64,000 nt of DNA from Acinetobacter rudis (lineage in GTDB: Bacteria; Pseudomonadota; Gammaproteobacteria; Pseudomonadales; Moraxellaceae): the NCBI RefSeq assembly GCF_000829675.1, contig NZ_BBRX01000023.1:51403-115402 (forward strand). The letters run 5' to 3'. The notes under the pieces were generated by a model, which ran no database searches, was not told the DNA's origin, and saw only the letters and a program-made list of their open reading frames with translations. Positions 1-8,792 of this stretch are shown one piece after another. A program made the translations under genes and the position numbers. Within the stretch, counting starts at the first letter, position 1; the number at the start of each line of letters is the position of its first letter.

Positions 1-264
1 GCAGCCCGACAAGTGTGTAAGCAGGCTTTTGAACTGAGCCAAAATCATGATGTACACAGTTTAAAAGTAACTGACCAAGACACCGTTACAAGCTGTTTAG
101 CATTTCTAGATGACCAACGTATACTGGTTGAACCTGCCTGTGGTGCGTCTTTGTCTGTGCTTTATCAACAAAAAATTCAATTTAAACCGACCGATCGCGT
201 TTTAGTCATTGTTTGTGGTGGTGCAGGTATCGATTTAAAACAGTTAATGGACTATCAAGCCTAA
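1..264 (+). CDS. L-serine/L-threonine dehydratase family, C-terminal end (partial)
   Basis: The reading frame is open from the first base, so the gene starts outside the window and only about 87 C-terminal residues are seen. The segment ILVEPACGASL followed by VLVIVCGGAGID matches the end of the fold-type II PLP enzymes that deaminate serine or threonine to a keto acid and ammonia (eukaryotic-type SDS family): the EPACGA loop and the final CGG phosphate-side strand are typical. The active-site lysine would lie upstream and cannot be checked. The gene ends just before a hairpin terminator and converges on the next gene. Family is fairly sure, substrate is not. Confidence 0.7.
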   Translation, partial: AARQVCKQAFELSQNHDVHSLKVTDQDTVTSCLAFLDDQRILVEPACGASLSVLYQQKIQFKPTDRVLVIVCGGAGIDLKQLMDYQA

Positions 265-270
265 GTCATA

Positions 271-300
271 AAGCGAGCAAAATCATTTTGCTCGCTTTAA
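271..300. terminator. Bidirectional hairpin terminator
   Basis: Arms 271-283 (AAGCGAGCAAAAT) and 285-297 are perfect reverse complements, giving at least 12 pairs with a tiny loop, A-rich on one side and T-rich on the other. It sits between two convergent genes, so it can serve both. Confidence 0.8.
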
Positions 301-303
301 ATA

Positions 304-1971
304 TTATGTTTTCACTTTATTGACTGCTGGTTTATATCCTAAAGATGCAGCTTTTTTAAACCAAAGCTGAGCATCAACTCGGTCTTTATCTAAGCCATTT
401 AATCCACGTAGATAGCTTACTCCAATATTATACATTGCAGCCGGATCTCCTTGCTTAGCGGCTTGAAGATAATAAGACAATGCCAACTTTCCATTCGCTT
501 CAACACCAAAACCATTGGCATACATCACGCCTAGATTATTGCTTGCATATGGATATTTTATTGGGTCAATGGACATAAATAACGCCAAAGCTTTTTTATA
601 GTCAATTTGAATTAGACCACCTCGTGTATATATCAAAGCCAAATTATTCTTGGCCTGAGGATTGCCCAGTGCTGACTCTATTTCATACCATTTCATGGCC
701 TTTTCTATATGTTGATCTTGAATGAAATTAGTTTCCATAATCCAGCCAGCATTATCTACGTTGACTGTAAAAAGTTGACCCTTCGTAGAAGGCTCCAAAT
801 TAAGCTTTAGTAAAATCTCAGTGGGCAGCTGTGATGTCGATAAACCACCAGCATTAACGTTATATATATTGGGTAAAAATCTCACTACACCAAATGGACC
901 CACCACTAAGCAAATCAGCGCATATGCAATAAAAAATCTCTTGTGTCTCTCAAGATAATGCTTAGCATCTGTCGTGTTTACTTGCTCAGAGTTTATTAAG
1001 TAAAAAATGACAACAGTGATGTTAAAAATAACCAGTGCAATCCAACGATAATAATCAAAAGCAATCAGCGACAATATGATAGGAGTAGATACCGAAAAAA
1101 TAACGAATATATTTATTTTCTTATAAAAAACTTGTTTAAAAAAATCCAAAACAGGATAAACAAATATCAAACTCAAAAAAATAGGTACATATGTTTTATT
1201 ATCAAGCAATGAATAATAACTCGATAAAACATTGTCCCACACACTGAGCATCGTTGTCCTTACTGCATATAAATTAAGTTTTTTATTTCCCTCATAAAAC
1301 TCTATAATTTTATTTGATTGCACTGTTGAAATTTGACCAAATTTCACAATCAATATAATTGAGAGCAATAGCGTAATAATTAAAAATATTAACAACCCTT
1401 TCCTTCTAAATTCCATATAAAAAATCAAAATTAGAGTGGGCATAAATATAATCAATGATGCTTCATGGATTAAAGCAGAAAATAGAATAAAAATAAAAAT
1501 ACAGAGAAAAGATAAAATTGAATTTTTACTTTTCAGAATCACAGTTAAAGTAATCAGACTAAATATCTGAACAACCTGATCAAACCTCCCCAACTCCAAT
1601 AACCACTGTGATGTTAAAAATGAAAAACACAAAATACAAGCCATATACAAATACAAGTTTTCTATTTGTATTTTTTTTAGTGACTTTAATAACAAAAAAC
1701 AAAATAAGGAAAATAAAATAAGATAATTTACTAAAGCAATAAATCGAATTGTTTTATAATCATTTCCAATATTAAAAAAAGAAATGACCTCTCCAAGGAA
1801 AGCTCTGCGCATAAAACCATGATCATAGTTAAATAGCCATGAAGTATATAAATACTCATCAACACCTATTCTAAAATCAAAATTAAAGCTATTACTATGA
1901 ATAAAAACAATCACCAAGAGTACAGAAAACAAAAACATCGGAAGTTTAAGAGCACTTATAGATAATCTCAT
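304..1971 (-). CDS. Polytopic membrane protein with C-terminal Sel1 repeats; candidate GT-C glycosyltransferase
   Basis: This is a 555-residue protein. Residues 1-370 hold about ten hydrophobic segments. The first extracytoplasmic loop carries an acidic DE pair (GVDEYLY) and a GFMRRAFLG stretch, a layout seen in lipid-phosphate-sugar-dependent GT-C transferases. Residues 420-555 form Sel1/TPR-like repeats (e.g. NNLGVMYANGFGVEANGKLALSYY is interrupted here: key motifs NNLGVMYANG and NIGVSYLRG), predicted to be periplasmic. The start abuts the stop of the PAP2-like gene with no spacer, so it is the last gene of the leftward ubiA operon. Inference: it transfers the arabinose-like sugar made by its neighbours, as TfpW or mycobacterial Aft/Emb enzymes do. 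The Sel1 fusion is unusual. The membrane and Sel1 architecture is clear; the transferase role is a guess from context. Confidence 0.65.
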   Translation of the reverse strand: MRLSISALKLPMFLFSVLLVIVFIHSNSFNFDFRIGVDEYLYTSWLFNYDHGFMRRAFLGEVISFFNIGNDYKTIRFIALVNYLILFSLFCFLLLKSLKKIQIENLYLYMACILCFSFLTSQWLLELGRFDQVVQIFSLITLTVILKSKNSILSFLCIFIFILFSALIHEASLIIFMPTLILIFYMEFRRKGLLIFLIITLLLSIILIVKFGQISTVQSNKIIEFYEGNKKLNLYAVRTTMLSVWDNVLSSYYSLLDNKTYVPIFLSLIFVYPVLDFFKQVFYKKINIFVIFSVSTPIILSLIAFDYYRWIALVIFNITVVIFYLINSEQVNTTDAKHYLERHKRFFIAYALICLVVGPFGVVRFLPNIYNVNAGGLSTSQLPTEILLKLNLEPSTKGQLFTVNVDNAGWIMETNFIQDQHIEKAMKWYEIESALGNPQAKNNLALIYTRGGLIQIDYKKALALFMSIDPIKYPYASNNLGVMYANGFGVEANGKLALSYYLQAAKQGDPAAMYNIGVSYLRGLNGLDKDRVDAQLWFKKAASLGYKPAVNKVKT

Positions 1972-2409
1972 TTATATACCCAAAGAAAAACTATAAATCA
2001 TAAAAGCAACCGAGATACCGACCATGATCCCTGCCAAAATTTCAATTTTGTTATGCCCCATCCGCTCACGAAGCACCCTCACTTCAGGATCTTGTTGCGT
2101 TAATCGATTAATGATGACCGCATGCTGACCTACTGCTTGTCTTAAACTATTTGCATCTAATAGCACGATAAATGCGAGGGTGAATGCCACGCCGAAAGCA
2201 GGGACATTGATACCATCATTTAAGGCAATTAAAGCCACCATACTGCTAACGATTGCACTATGATTACTGGGTAGTCCACCGTAACCAATTAAAGCAAATG
2301 CGATTTTTTTTGTTCTAATTGAATTAATTAAAAACTTTAAACATCCTGCTACAAACCACGCCAACAATGGTGTGATCAAATAAGTATTATTCTTCACAAA
2401 AATTTCCAA
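1972..2409 (-). CDS. Divergent PAP2 family phosphatase (DUF212-like)
   Basis: This 145-residue membrane protein has the family hallmarks GGLPSNHSA, LLDANSLRQAVGQHA and RMGHNKIEILAG, i.e. the phosphatase-like SxHSA motif and the conserved GH..E stretch. In mycobacteria a PAP2 protein next to the UbiA enzyme (Rv3807c beside Rv3806c) is proposed to remove the 5-phosphate from decaprenyl-phosphoryl-5-phosphoribose. The same pairing here suggests the same step on a polyprenyl lipid at the inner membrane. Six bases separate it from the upstream UbiA gene and none from the downstream membrane protein, so the three are one operon. Confidence 0.8.
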   Translation of the reverse strand: MEIFVKNNTYLITPLLAWFVAGCLKFLINSIRTKKIAFALIGYGGLPSNHSAIVSSMVALIALNDGINVPAFGVAFTLAFIVLLDANSLRQAVGQHAVIINRLTQQDPEVRVLRERMGHNKIEILAGIMVGISVAFMIYSFSLGI

Positions 2410-2415
2410 AAAAAA

Positions 2416-3303
2416 TTAAATATCCAATAAAACCCAAGCGCAAATGCCAACCCACAGAAGGACAGTCAGGATAATTTGCCAATCCTGTAAAAGCACATCT
2501 GTTGGAGACTCTCCACCTTTTAAGGTTTCAACGATAAACCAATAGCGAAATAGGCCGAACATAACGAAAGGTATGCTCATAATTAATTTGGGTTGAACTT
2601 GCATCACATAAAGGCTGTAGAACACAATTGAGCTAATCGCAGACATTTCTGCAAAGCGATCGATTAATGAGACGGAATAATACTCAAGTACACCACGCCC
2701 CTTAACCCCACTTCCCACCAGTTCTTGACGGCGTTTAATCGATGCTAAATACAAAGAGATACTTAAAGTTGTAATAAACATCCAATGTGACACTGGCACA
2801 CTCAAGGCAACAGCACCAGCATAAACACGCAGTACAAATCCGAGTGCAATGACAAATATTTCAATGACAGGCTCATGCTTCAATTTAAAGGTATAAGCAA
2901 AATTTAGTAATAAATATAAAAAAATCACATAAATAATTTTAGGAAAATAAAACCATGCCAAAGCCAATAGCATATAAATCAAAACTAATAATACAACTGC
3001 ACTCATTGGGCTGACCATACCCGAAGCAAGTGGACGATGTATAGATTTTTGTGGATGAGCTCTATCTTTTTCAATATCTTTGAGATCATTAACAATATAT
3101 ACAGCAGAAGCTGCCAAACAAAATAATAAAAATGCAAATAATGCAGAAATAACAGCATTAATATTTAAAAACTGATTAGAGAAAACTAATGGCGCTAAAA
3201 CAAAAAAATTCTTCACCCATTGCTTCATTCTTACTAGTTTTGTTAATCCATTAAGCTCTACTAGAAAAGAACTTTTCTGTACTATATTATGTATCCGTTT
3301 CAT
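2416..3303 (-). CDS. UbiA-type prenyltransferase, likely polyprenyl-phosphate phosphoribose synthase
   Basis: This is a 295-residue integral membrane prenyltransferase. It has the first Asp-rich motif NDLKDIEKDRAHP and the following KSIHRPLASG seen in decaprenyl-phosphate phosphoribosyltransferases (Rv3806c type), and the N-terminal RMKQWVKNFFVLAPL signature typical of this branch rather than of ubiquinone UbiA. It would join phosphoribosyl pyrophosphate to a polyprenyl phosphate, the first committed step of lipid-linked D-arabinofuranose. The first 25 residues before the conserved MKQWVKN region are longer than the core needs, so the true start could be downstream. As drawn, the start is only 19 bases from the divergent gtrA gene, leaving almost no room for separate promoters. 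Confidence 0.85.
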   Translation of the reverse strand: MKRIHNIVQKSSFLVELNGLTKLVRMKQWVKNFFVLAPLVFSNQFLNINAVISALFAFLLFCLAASAVYIVNDLKDIEKDRAHPQKSIHRPLASGMVSPMSAVVLLVLIYMLLALAWFYFPKIIYVIFLYLLLNFAYTFKLKHEPVIEIFVIALGFVLRVYAGAVALSVPVSHWMFITTLSISLYLASIKRRQELVGSGVKGRGVLEYYSVSLIDRFAEMSAISSIVFYSLYVMQVQPKLIMSIPFVMFGLFRYWFIVETLKGGESPTDVLLQDWQIILTVLLWVGICAWVLLDI

Positions 3304-3322
3304 AAAACTCTTAAACTACAAA

Positions 3323-3742
3323 ATGATTAATTCAATTAAAATTGCGACATGCTACGGGTTATTTGCCCTAGTAGCCACAATCACAAATATATTTACACAG
3401 GTTGTTTCTATTTACTTTTATACTGGATTACTCCACATTCAGATCTCAATTATTATGGGAACCGCCACAGGTCTTATAATTAAATACCTGTTAGATAAAA
3501 AGTTTATTTTTAAATACCAAACTAAAAACTTAAAACATGAAACCCGAACATTTATACTGTACTTAATCATGGGAATACTTACTACACTTATATTCTTAAG
3601 TTTCGAGCTTGGTTTCCACATTATATATCAAAGTGATGCAATGCGATATTTAGGAGGCATAATTGGTTTAATAATTGGCTATATTTTAAAATACTTTCTA
3701 GATAAATTATTTGTTTTTCAATCGGTTTATTTATATGAATAA
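3323..3742 (+). CDS. GtrA family membrane protein
   Basis: This 139-residue protein has four hydrophobic segments and the GtrA pattern of paired helices, each followed by a K.LLDKKFIF / KYFLDKLFVF stretch. GtrA proteins act in movement or partnering of polyprenyl-linked sugars. In mycobacteria a GtrA protein (Rv3789) lies directly beside dprE1 and dprE2, exactly as here. It is the first gene of the rightward operon and its end overlaps the start of the next gene by 8 bases, suggesting coupled translation. Confidence 0.85.
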   Translation: MINSIKIATCYGLFALVATITNIFTQVVSIYFYTGLLHIQISIIMGTATGLIIKYLLDKKFIFKYQTKNLKHETRTFILYLIMGILTTLIFLSFELGFHIIYQSDAMRYLGGIIGLIIGYILKYFLDKLFVFQSVYLYE

Positions 3743-5036
3743 AATTCAATCATGGGGAAGATTAACAAATCATAAACATAATATAATTCAACTTAGCACA
3801 CCAAACAGCGTTATTAATCAAATAAGCTCAAATTTAAATCTAGGTATTTCACATGGTATGGGTCGTAGTTATGGTGATGTCGCATTAAATAGAGATCGTA
3901 CCTTATGGTTAACAACTCATTTAGATCATCTAATTTCTTTTGATTCATCTACTGGCATATTACATTGTGAGGCAGGTGTGAGCTTGCAAGAAATTCATCG
4001 CTGTTTAATCCCTCAAGGCTGGATGCTTCCGGTTAGCCCCGGAACTCAAATGATTACTGTAGGCGGTGCAATTGCAAATGATGTGCATGGAAAAAATCAT
4101 CATCGCTATGGTTCATTTGGCGACCATCTCATTTCGATTAAAATCGTGCGTACTACTGGAGAAACAATTGAATGTTCCAGAACCAACAATGCTGAGTGGT
4201 TCTTTGCAACATTGGGAGGGATTGGTTTAACAGGCATTATAGTTGAAGCAATCATCCAACTTCGTGCTGTAGAAGGCCCTTGGGTCCATGCTGAAACAAT
4301 TCCCTATAATCATTTAGACGACTTCTTTGCCTTATCTGATACCTCAGAAGCTGCTTGGGAACACAATGTCTCTTGGATTGACTGTATACGTGGAAAAGAT
4401 GCTCATGGTCTGTTTATACGTGGCAACTTAAAGAATCCGCAGCATAAACGCATACCAATCATTCAAGATCGTAGCTTTCCAATAACCCCTGCATTTTCTA
4501 TGGTCAATCGGTTGAGTTTACCGGTATTCAATTTTGCTTATTTTTATGCCAACGCTCTCAAGCGTCAGCCTAAATTCATTCATTATGAAAAATTTTTCTA
4601 CCCGCTAGATGCCATACAGCAATGGAATAAAATCTATGGGAAAAAAGGGTTCTACCAATACCAAAGTGTCGTCCCGCGTGAAGTCGCTAAAGAAGCAACC
4701 CATGAAATGTTAAAAGTAATCAAAAAATCAGGTGAAGGTTCATTTTTAGCAGTGCTCAAAATATTTGGTGAACACGAATCTGGAGGATTACTCAGTTTTC
4801 CACGTGCTGGTGTGACCTTAGCGCTAGATTTTCCCAATCGGGGTACAAAAACTTTAAAACTTTTCAATGAACTTGATCACATCGTTACAGAAGCTCAAGG
4901 CCGACTTTATCTCGCCAAAGACACGCGCATGCCTCGTGCTTTATTTGAATCAGGTTACCCACGCTTTCATGAGTTTTTAAAATATAGAGATCCAGGCATG
5001 AGTTCAGAAATGTCTCGTCGTTTATTAGGTAGTTAA
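3735..5036 (+). CDS. dprE1: DprE1-like FAD-dependent oxidase (decaprenylphosphoryl-ribose 2'-oxidase homologue)
   Basis: This 433-residue FAD_binding_4 oxidoreductase has HGMGRSYGD near residue 45, TVGGAIANDVHGKNHH near residue 115, and a C-terminal RLYLAKDTRMP stretch whose lysine (about residue 395) aligns with the essential K418 of mycobacterial DprE1. DprE1 oxidises the ribose C2 of polyprenylphosphoryl-ribose to a keto intermediate, reduced next by DprE2. The start is taken at the ATG at 3735 (MNKIQSWGRL), which overlaps the end of gtrA, rather than an in-frame start 24 bases upstream. The drug-reactive cysteine of mycobacterial DprE1 (in a ..VDFP stretch) appears to be alanine here (LALDFP, about residue 363). 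Confidence 0.88.
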   Translation: MNKIQSWGRLTNHKHNIIQLSTPNSVINQISSNLNLGISHGMGRSYGDVALNRDRTLWLTTHLDHLISFDSSTGILHCEAGVSLQEIHRCLIPQGWMLPVSPGTQMITVGGAIANDVHGKNHHRYGSFGDHLISIKIVRTTGETIECSRTNNAEWFFATLGGIGLTGIIVEAIIQLRAVEGPWVHAETIPYNHLDDFFALSDTSEAAWEHNVSWIDCIRGKDAHGLFIRGNLKNPQHKRIPIIQDRSFPITPAFSMVNRLSLPVFNFAYFYANALKRQPKFIHYEKFFYPLDAIQQWNKIYGKKGFYQYQSVVPREVAKEATHEMLKVIKKSGEGSFLAVLKIFGEHESGGLLSFPRAGVTLALDFPNRGTKTLKLFNELDHIVTEAQGRLYLAKDTRMPRALFESGYPRFHEFLKYRDPGMSSEMSRRLLGS

Positions 5037-5792
5037 ATGTCACAAAAGTTAAAAATATTAATTGTAGGCGGCACATCTACAATCGCGGAACATTGTGCTC
5101 GGCAATGGTTAAAACAATACGATTGTGAAATCATTTTGTGTGGACGTAATCCAGAGAAACTACAACGTCTGTGTCAAGATCTCAAAGTCAGATACCCCAA
5201 AGCAGAATTACAGCTTAAAACACTCGACTTTTTAGATGCCCATGCTATTGAGCAATATATCAATACGCTCTACCAGCACAGCATCATTGATATTGCACTT
5301 ATCGCTCACGGCGTACTCCCCAACCAAGAACAATGCCAGACAGATCTCAAGCTATGCCAACAAGCAATGCAGATTAATGCGATTTCACCATTACTCTTTG
5401 CTGAGACGATTGCCAAACATATGATTGAAAACAATCATGGCAAACTGGCTGTCATTGGTTCAGTTGCAGGTGACCGAGGTCGTCGCTCTAATTATATTTA
5501 CGGTGCAGCAAAGGCAATGATCGACAAGTATATGCAAGGCCTACAACATCGCCTCGCGTTATCACACAGCGTAGTACAAGCGATTTTAATTAAACCCGGC
5601 CCCACTGCTACAGCAATGACCGCTGAACTTGCCCATACTGCTCAACTCGCTCCAGTCGAAGATGTGGCCAAAGACATTATTGAAGCCATTGAAGTGGGAA
5701 AACCAATACTTTACACCCCTAGCAAATGGAGGTTGATTATGCTAATAATTCGTCATATCCCTTTCTTTTTATTTAAGAAAATAGATATTTAA
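5037..5792 (+). CDS. dprE2: DprE2-like short-chain dehydrogenase (keto-pentose reductase)
   Basis: This 251-residue classical SDR has the N-terminal nucleotide-binding stretch VGGTSTIAEHCA, LIAHGVLP, the catalytic serine in IGSVAGDRG and YIYGAAKAMIDKY with the Tyr-x-x-x-Lys pair. It abuts the DprE1-like gene with no spacer. By homology and pairing it reduces the 2'-keto intermediate with NAD(P)H to give polyprenylphosphoryl-arabinofuranose. The C-terminus is hydrophobic and basic (LIMLIIRHIPFFLFKKI), suggesting membrane association. It is the last gene of the rightward operon. Confidence 0.88.
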   Translation: MSQKLKILIVGGTSTIAEHCARQWLKQYDCEIILCGRNPEKLQRLCQDLKVRYPKAELQLKTLDFLDAHAIEQYINTLYQHSIIDIALIAHGVLPNQEQCQTDLKLCQQAMQINAISPLLFAETIAKHMIENNHGKLAVIGSVAGDRGRRSNYIYGAAKAMIDKYMQGLQHRLALSHSVVQAILIKPGPTATAMTAELAHTAQLAPVEDVAKDIIEAIEVGKPILYTPSKWRLIMLIIRHIPFFLFKKIDI

Positions 5793-5840
5793 TTCATTAA
5801 AAAAACAACTTGTGATGCACTGAGTCTCACCCATAATTCT

Positions 5841-5879
5841 TTGATAAACATGAGTACTTTTTGCGCTCATGTTTATCAA
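5841..5879. terminator. Intergenic inverted repeat, likely bidirectional terminator
   Basis: Arms 5841-5854 (TTGATAAACATGAG) and 5866-5879 are perfectly complementary over 14 bases with an 11-base loop. It lies between the convergent dprE2-like gene and the SDR gene. There is no proper T-run on either side, so termination is likely but not certain. Confidence 0.55.
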
Positions 5880-5887
5880 TAGATGAT

Positions 5888-6691
5888 CTACAGCGCAATT
5901 GCTGCCTGATAGTCAGCAAAACAATCGTTATGCTCAAGTTTAAAACCTAGGTCACGTAACCGTGTCGCATAGATCTTTTTACCACTATAGATCTCGCTGT
6001 CTAAGACCAGCAGTGGTTGTGCCAATTGTTGTTGAAACCATTGAATGATTTGATGTAATGGCATGGGCTGCTGATTAGAGGCAATATAACTTGCTGCAAA
6101 GGGTTCCACGTGAAGTAAATACGCAAGAAATGCAGCTAAATCTTCAATATGAATTCGGTTTGACCAATGAATATTGGGATAATGTTGGGTCGTCTCGGCC
6201 AGTTTCAGCATACGTTGAATAGAGCTTCCGTAGATCCCACTCGGACGAACAATAATGCTTCGCTCTGGGTAAGCCCGCTGCCAAGCTTGCTCCATGTTCA
6301 GTAAAATTTGCCCTTGCTGGTCTATAGGCACAGCAATCGTATCATCATCGATCATCCCGCCCTGATTTTCACCATATACGCGTGTAGATGAAACGACAAT
6401 GACTCGTTGTACTGGGTGTGATGCCAATGCAGTGACGATAGGTTCAACACTCTCAACAAAGCAGTGCTGATAGGCCTCTGCACTTGAATCGGCTGGGGTC
6501 AGTAATACATAAACTGCATCTATGGGTGAAAGTTCGGTTAAATCAAGTGAATGGACATCTTGAATCAGATGATTTGCTGTATCTTCAGCTTTCGGGCTAC
6601 GGCTGATTGTGCTAATTTGATGGCCTTGCCTAATAAGATGTTTGGCAACGCGTTGTGATGTTTTACCATAACCGATAAATAATATATGCAT
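5888..6691 (-). CDS. NAD(P)-binding SDR/epimerase-like protein (YeeZ-like)
   Basis: This 267-residue atypical SDR begins with a Rossmann motif (LFIGYGKTSQRVAKHLI). It contains VIVVSSTRVYGENQGG with the SSTxVYG active-site-like segment of the YeeZ family, and a later VRPSGIYGS. These proteins resemble sugar-nucleotide epimerases but have no assigned reaction. It is monocistronic, divergent from recG, with only 35 bases between the starts. Family sure, function unknown. Confidence 0.75.
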   Translation of the reverse strand: MHILFIGYGKTSQRVAKHLIRQGHQISTISRSPKAEDTANHLIQDVHSLDLTELSPIDAVYVLLTPADSSAEAYQHCFVESVEPIVTALASHPVQRVIVVSSTRVYGENQGGMIDDDTIAVPIDQQGQILLNMEQAWQRAYPERSIIVRPSGIYGSSIQRMLKLAETTQHYPNIHWSNRIHIEDLAAFLAYLLHVEPFAASYIASNQQPMPLHQIIQWFQQQLAQPLLVLDSEIYSGKKIYATRLRDLGFKLEHNDCFADYQAAIAL

Positions 6692-6726
6692 TGCATTCCC
6701 TAAATGACATACGAAGATGAGAGGAC

Positions 6727-8772
6727 ATGGCAGCAGTCCATCAATTAAAAGGCGTTGGTTCAGCCTCTGCAGCTTTACTTGAAAAGCTGCATATATTTAA
6801 CACAGATGACTTACTGTTTCATCTACCCCGTGACTACGAAGATCGTAGCACGATTATTGCCATGAACCAGCTTCAAGTTGGTCGTAGTTATCTGCTTGAA
6901 GGGATTGTTAAATCTACAGACTTTCCACCAGGAAAACGTAAGTCGATGGCAGTTGCGCTACAAGACGAATTTGGTAGCATCACTTTACGTTTTTATCATG
7001 TCTATCAAGCACTCACTGAGCGCGCAAAAGTAGGTAATCGTTTGCGCGTATTTGGAGAGGTTCGTGTTGGTGCGCGTGGTTTAGAAATGTATCATCCAGA
7101 AATACAACTCATAACTGCACATACGCCCTTGCCAGATACGCAGCTCACGGCAATTTACCCTTGTACAGAAGGTTTAACACAACCGAAACTGCGAAGTTAT
7201 ATCGACCAAGCACTCGAACAATATAGCCATGAACTTGATGAGTTATTACCACAGCGTTATTGCAATGGATATGCGCTCAAACAAGCTCTGCACTATATTC
7301 ATCACCCCCCTGTTGATGCCAATATGTTACAACTGGCACAAGCAGTACACCCTGCTCAACAACGTTTAATCTTTGAAGAACTTGTTGCTCACCAACTCAG
7401 CCTTTTGACACGTCGTGCTTATATTCAACATATTCAAGCACCTGCTTTTGCACCTAGTAAAAAATTTAGTCGACAATTATTAAAAAGCTTACCTTTTGAA
7501 ATGACTGGAGCTCAAAAGCGAGTCAGTCAAGAGATTGCACATGATCTTTCACAAAACAAACCGATGTTACGTTTGGTACAAGGTGATGTTGGTGCTGGAA
7601 AAACTTTAGTCGCTGGAGTCGCGGCTTGTCATGCTTTAGAGGAAAATTGGCAAGTGGCTTTGATGGCGCCTACTGAGATTTTAGCTGAGCAGCATTATCT
7701 TAATTTTAAAAAGTGGTTTGAACCCTTAGGGCTAAATGTTGTTTGGTTAGCTGGGAAGCAAAAAGCAAAACAACGCGCTGAAGCAGAAACACAAATTAAA
7801 ACAGGTGATGCACAACTTGTTGTCGGTACACATGCCCTCTTCCAAGAACATGTTGAGTTTCGCAAGTTAGGACTGGTCATCATTGATGAACAACATCGCT
7901 TTGGTGTAGATCAACGTTTGGCACTGCGTAACAAAGGACAGGACAACACCACGCCACATCAGCTTGTCATGACTGCAACCCCAATTCCTCGAACGTTGGC
8001 TATGTCTGCTTATGGTGACTTAGATACTTCCGTCATTGATGAGTTGCCACCGGGTCGTACACCGATTCAAACCGTAACGATTCCTTTAGATCGTCGTGAA
8101 GAGGTATTGGCACGTATCGCCACTAACTGTAGCGAAGGTAAACAAGCTTATTGGGTTTGCACCTTGGTTGAACAATCCGAAACCTTAGATGCTCAAGCCG
8201 CTGAGGCCACTTTTCAAGATATTCAAACGCGTTTTCCTGAGTTAAAAATTGGCTTAGTCCATGGCAAAATGAAAGCGGATGATAAACAAAATGTCATGCA
8301 ACAGTTTAAAGACAATCAACTTCAGCTGTTGATTGCAACCACTGTGATCGAAGTGGGTGTAGATGTTCCTAATGCTTCTATTATGGTAATTGAAAATGCA
8401 GAGCGCCTCGGTCTATCACAGCTCCACCAATTACGTGGCCGTGTTGGACGAGGTGCGCAGGCCAGCTTCTGCGCTCTACTCTACAAACATCCTTTATCGC
8501 AGAATGGCCAAGAACGCTTACGCATTTTGCGCGAAAGTAATGACGGTTTTGTAATTGCAGAAAAAGATCTAGAGATTCGAGGGCCGGGTGAATTACTTGG
8601 AACCAAGCAAACTGGGGATTTAGGGTTTAGAGTTGCGAAGCTTGAACGTGATCAGCACCTGCTTGATCAAGCACATCAAGTTGCAGGCAAAATCTTAGCT
8701 GAACACCCTGATCAGGTTGAAGCGCTACTACAACGTTGGCTGCCTCAAGCCCCACGTTATGCTTATGTTTAA
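6727..8772 (+). CDS. recG: ATP-dependent DNA helicase RecG
   Basis: This 681-residue protein is full length for RecG. The N-terminal wedge/OB region (LLFHLPRDYEDRS, residues 30-150) grips branched DNA. Walker A is GDVGAGKT at residues 286-293, the Walker B/DExH box is IIDEQHRFG, motif III is MTATPIPRT, and motif VI is QLRGRVGRG near residue 570. RecG remodels stalled forks and Holliday junctions. The ATG at 6727 is preceded by GAGAGG. The gene converges on the VOC gene. Confidence 0.97.
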   Translation: MAAVHQLKGVGSASAALLEKLHIFNTDDLLFHLPRDYEDRSTIIAMNQLQVGRSYLLEGIVKSTDFPPGKRKSMAVALQDEFGSITLRFYHVYQALTERAKVGNRLRVFGEVRVGARGLEMYHPEIQLITAHTPLPDTQLTAIYPCTEGLTQPKLRSYIDQALEQYSHELDELLPQRYCNGYALKQALHYIHHPPVDANMLQLAQAVHPAQQRLIFEELVAHQLSLLTRRAYIQHIQAPAFAPSKKFSRQLLKSLPFEMTGAQKRVSQEIAHDLSQNKPMLRLVQGDVGAGKTLVAGVAACHALEENWQVALMAPTEILAEQHYLNFKKWFEPLGLNVVWLAGKQKAKQRAEAETQIKTGDAQLVVGTHALFQEHVEFRKLGLVIIDEQHRFGVDQRLALRNKGQDNTTPHQLVMTATPIPRTLAMSAYGDLDTSVIDELPPGRTPIQTVTIPLDRREEVLARIATNCSEGKQAYWVCTLVEQSETLDAQAAEATFQDIQTRFPELKIGLVHGKMKADDKQNVMQQFKDNQLQLLIATTVIEVGVDVPNASIMVIENAERLGLSQLHQLRGRVGRGAQASFCALLYKHPLSQNGQERLRILRESNDGFVIAEKDLEIRGPGELLGTKQTGDLGFRVAKLERDQHLLDQAHQVAGKILAEHPDQVEALLQRWLPQAPRYAYV

Positions 8773-8792
8773 TTGCTTTATTCCTTCTCTTA

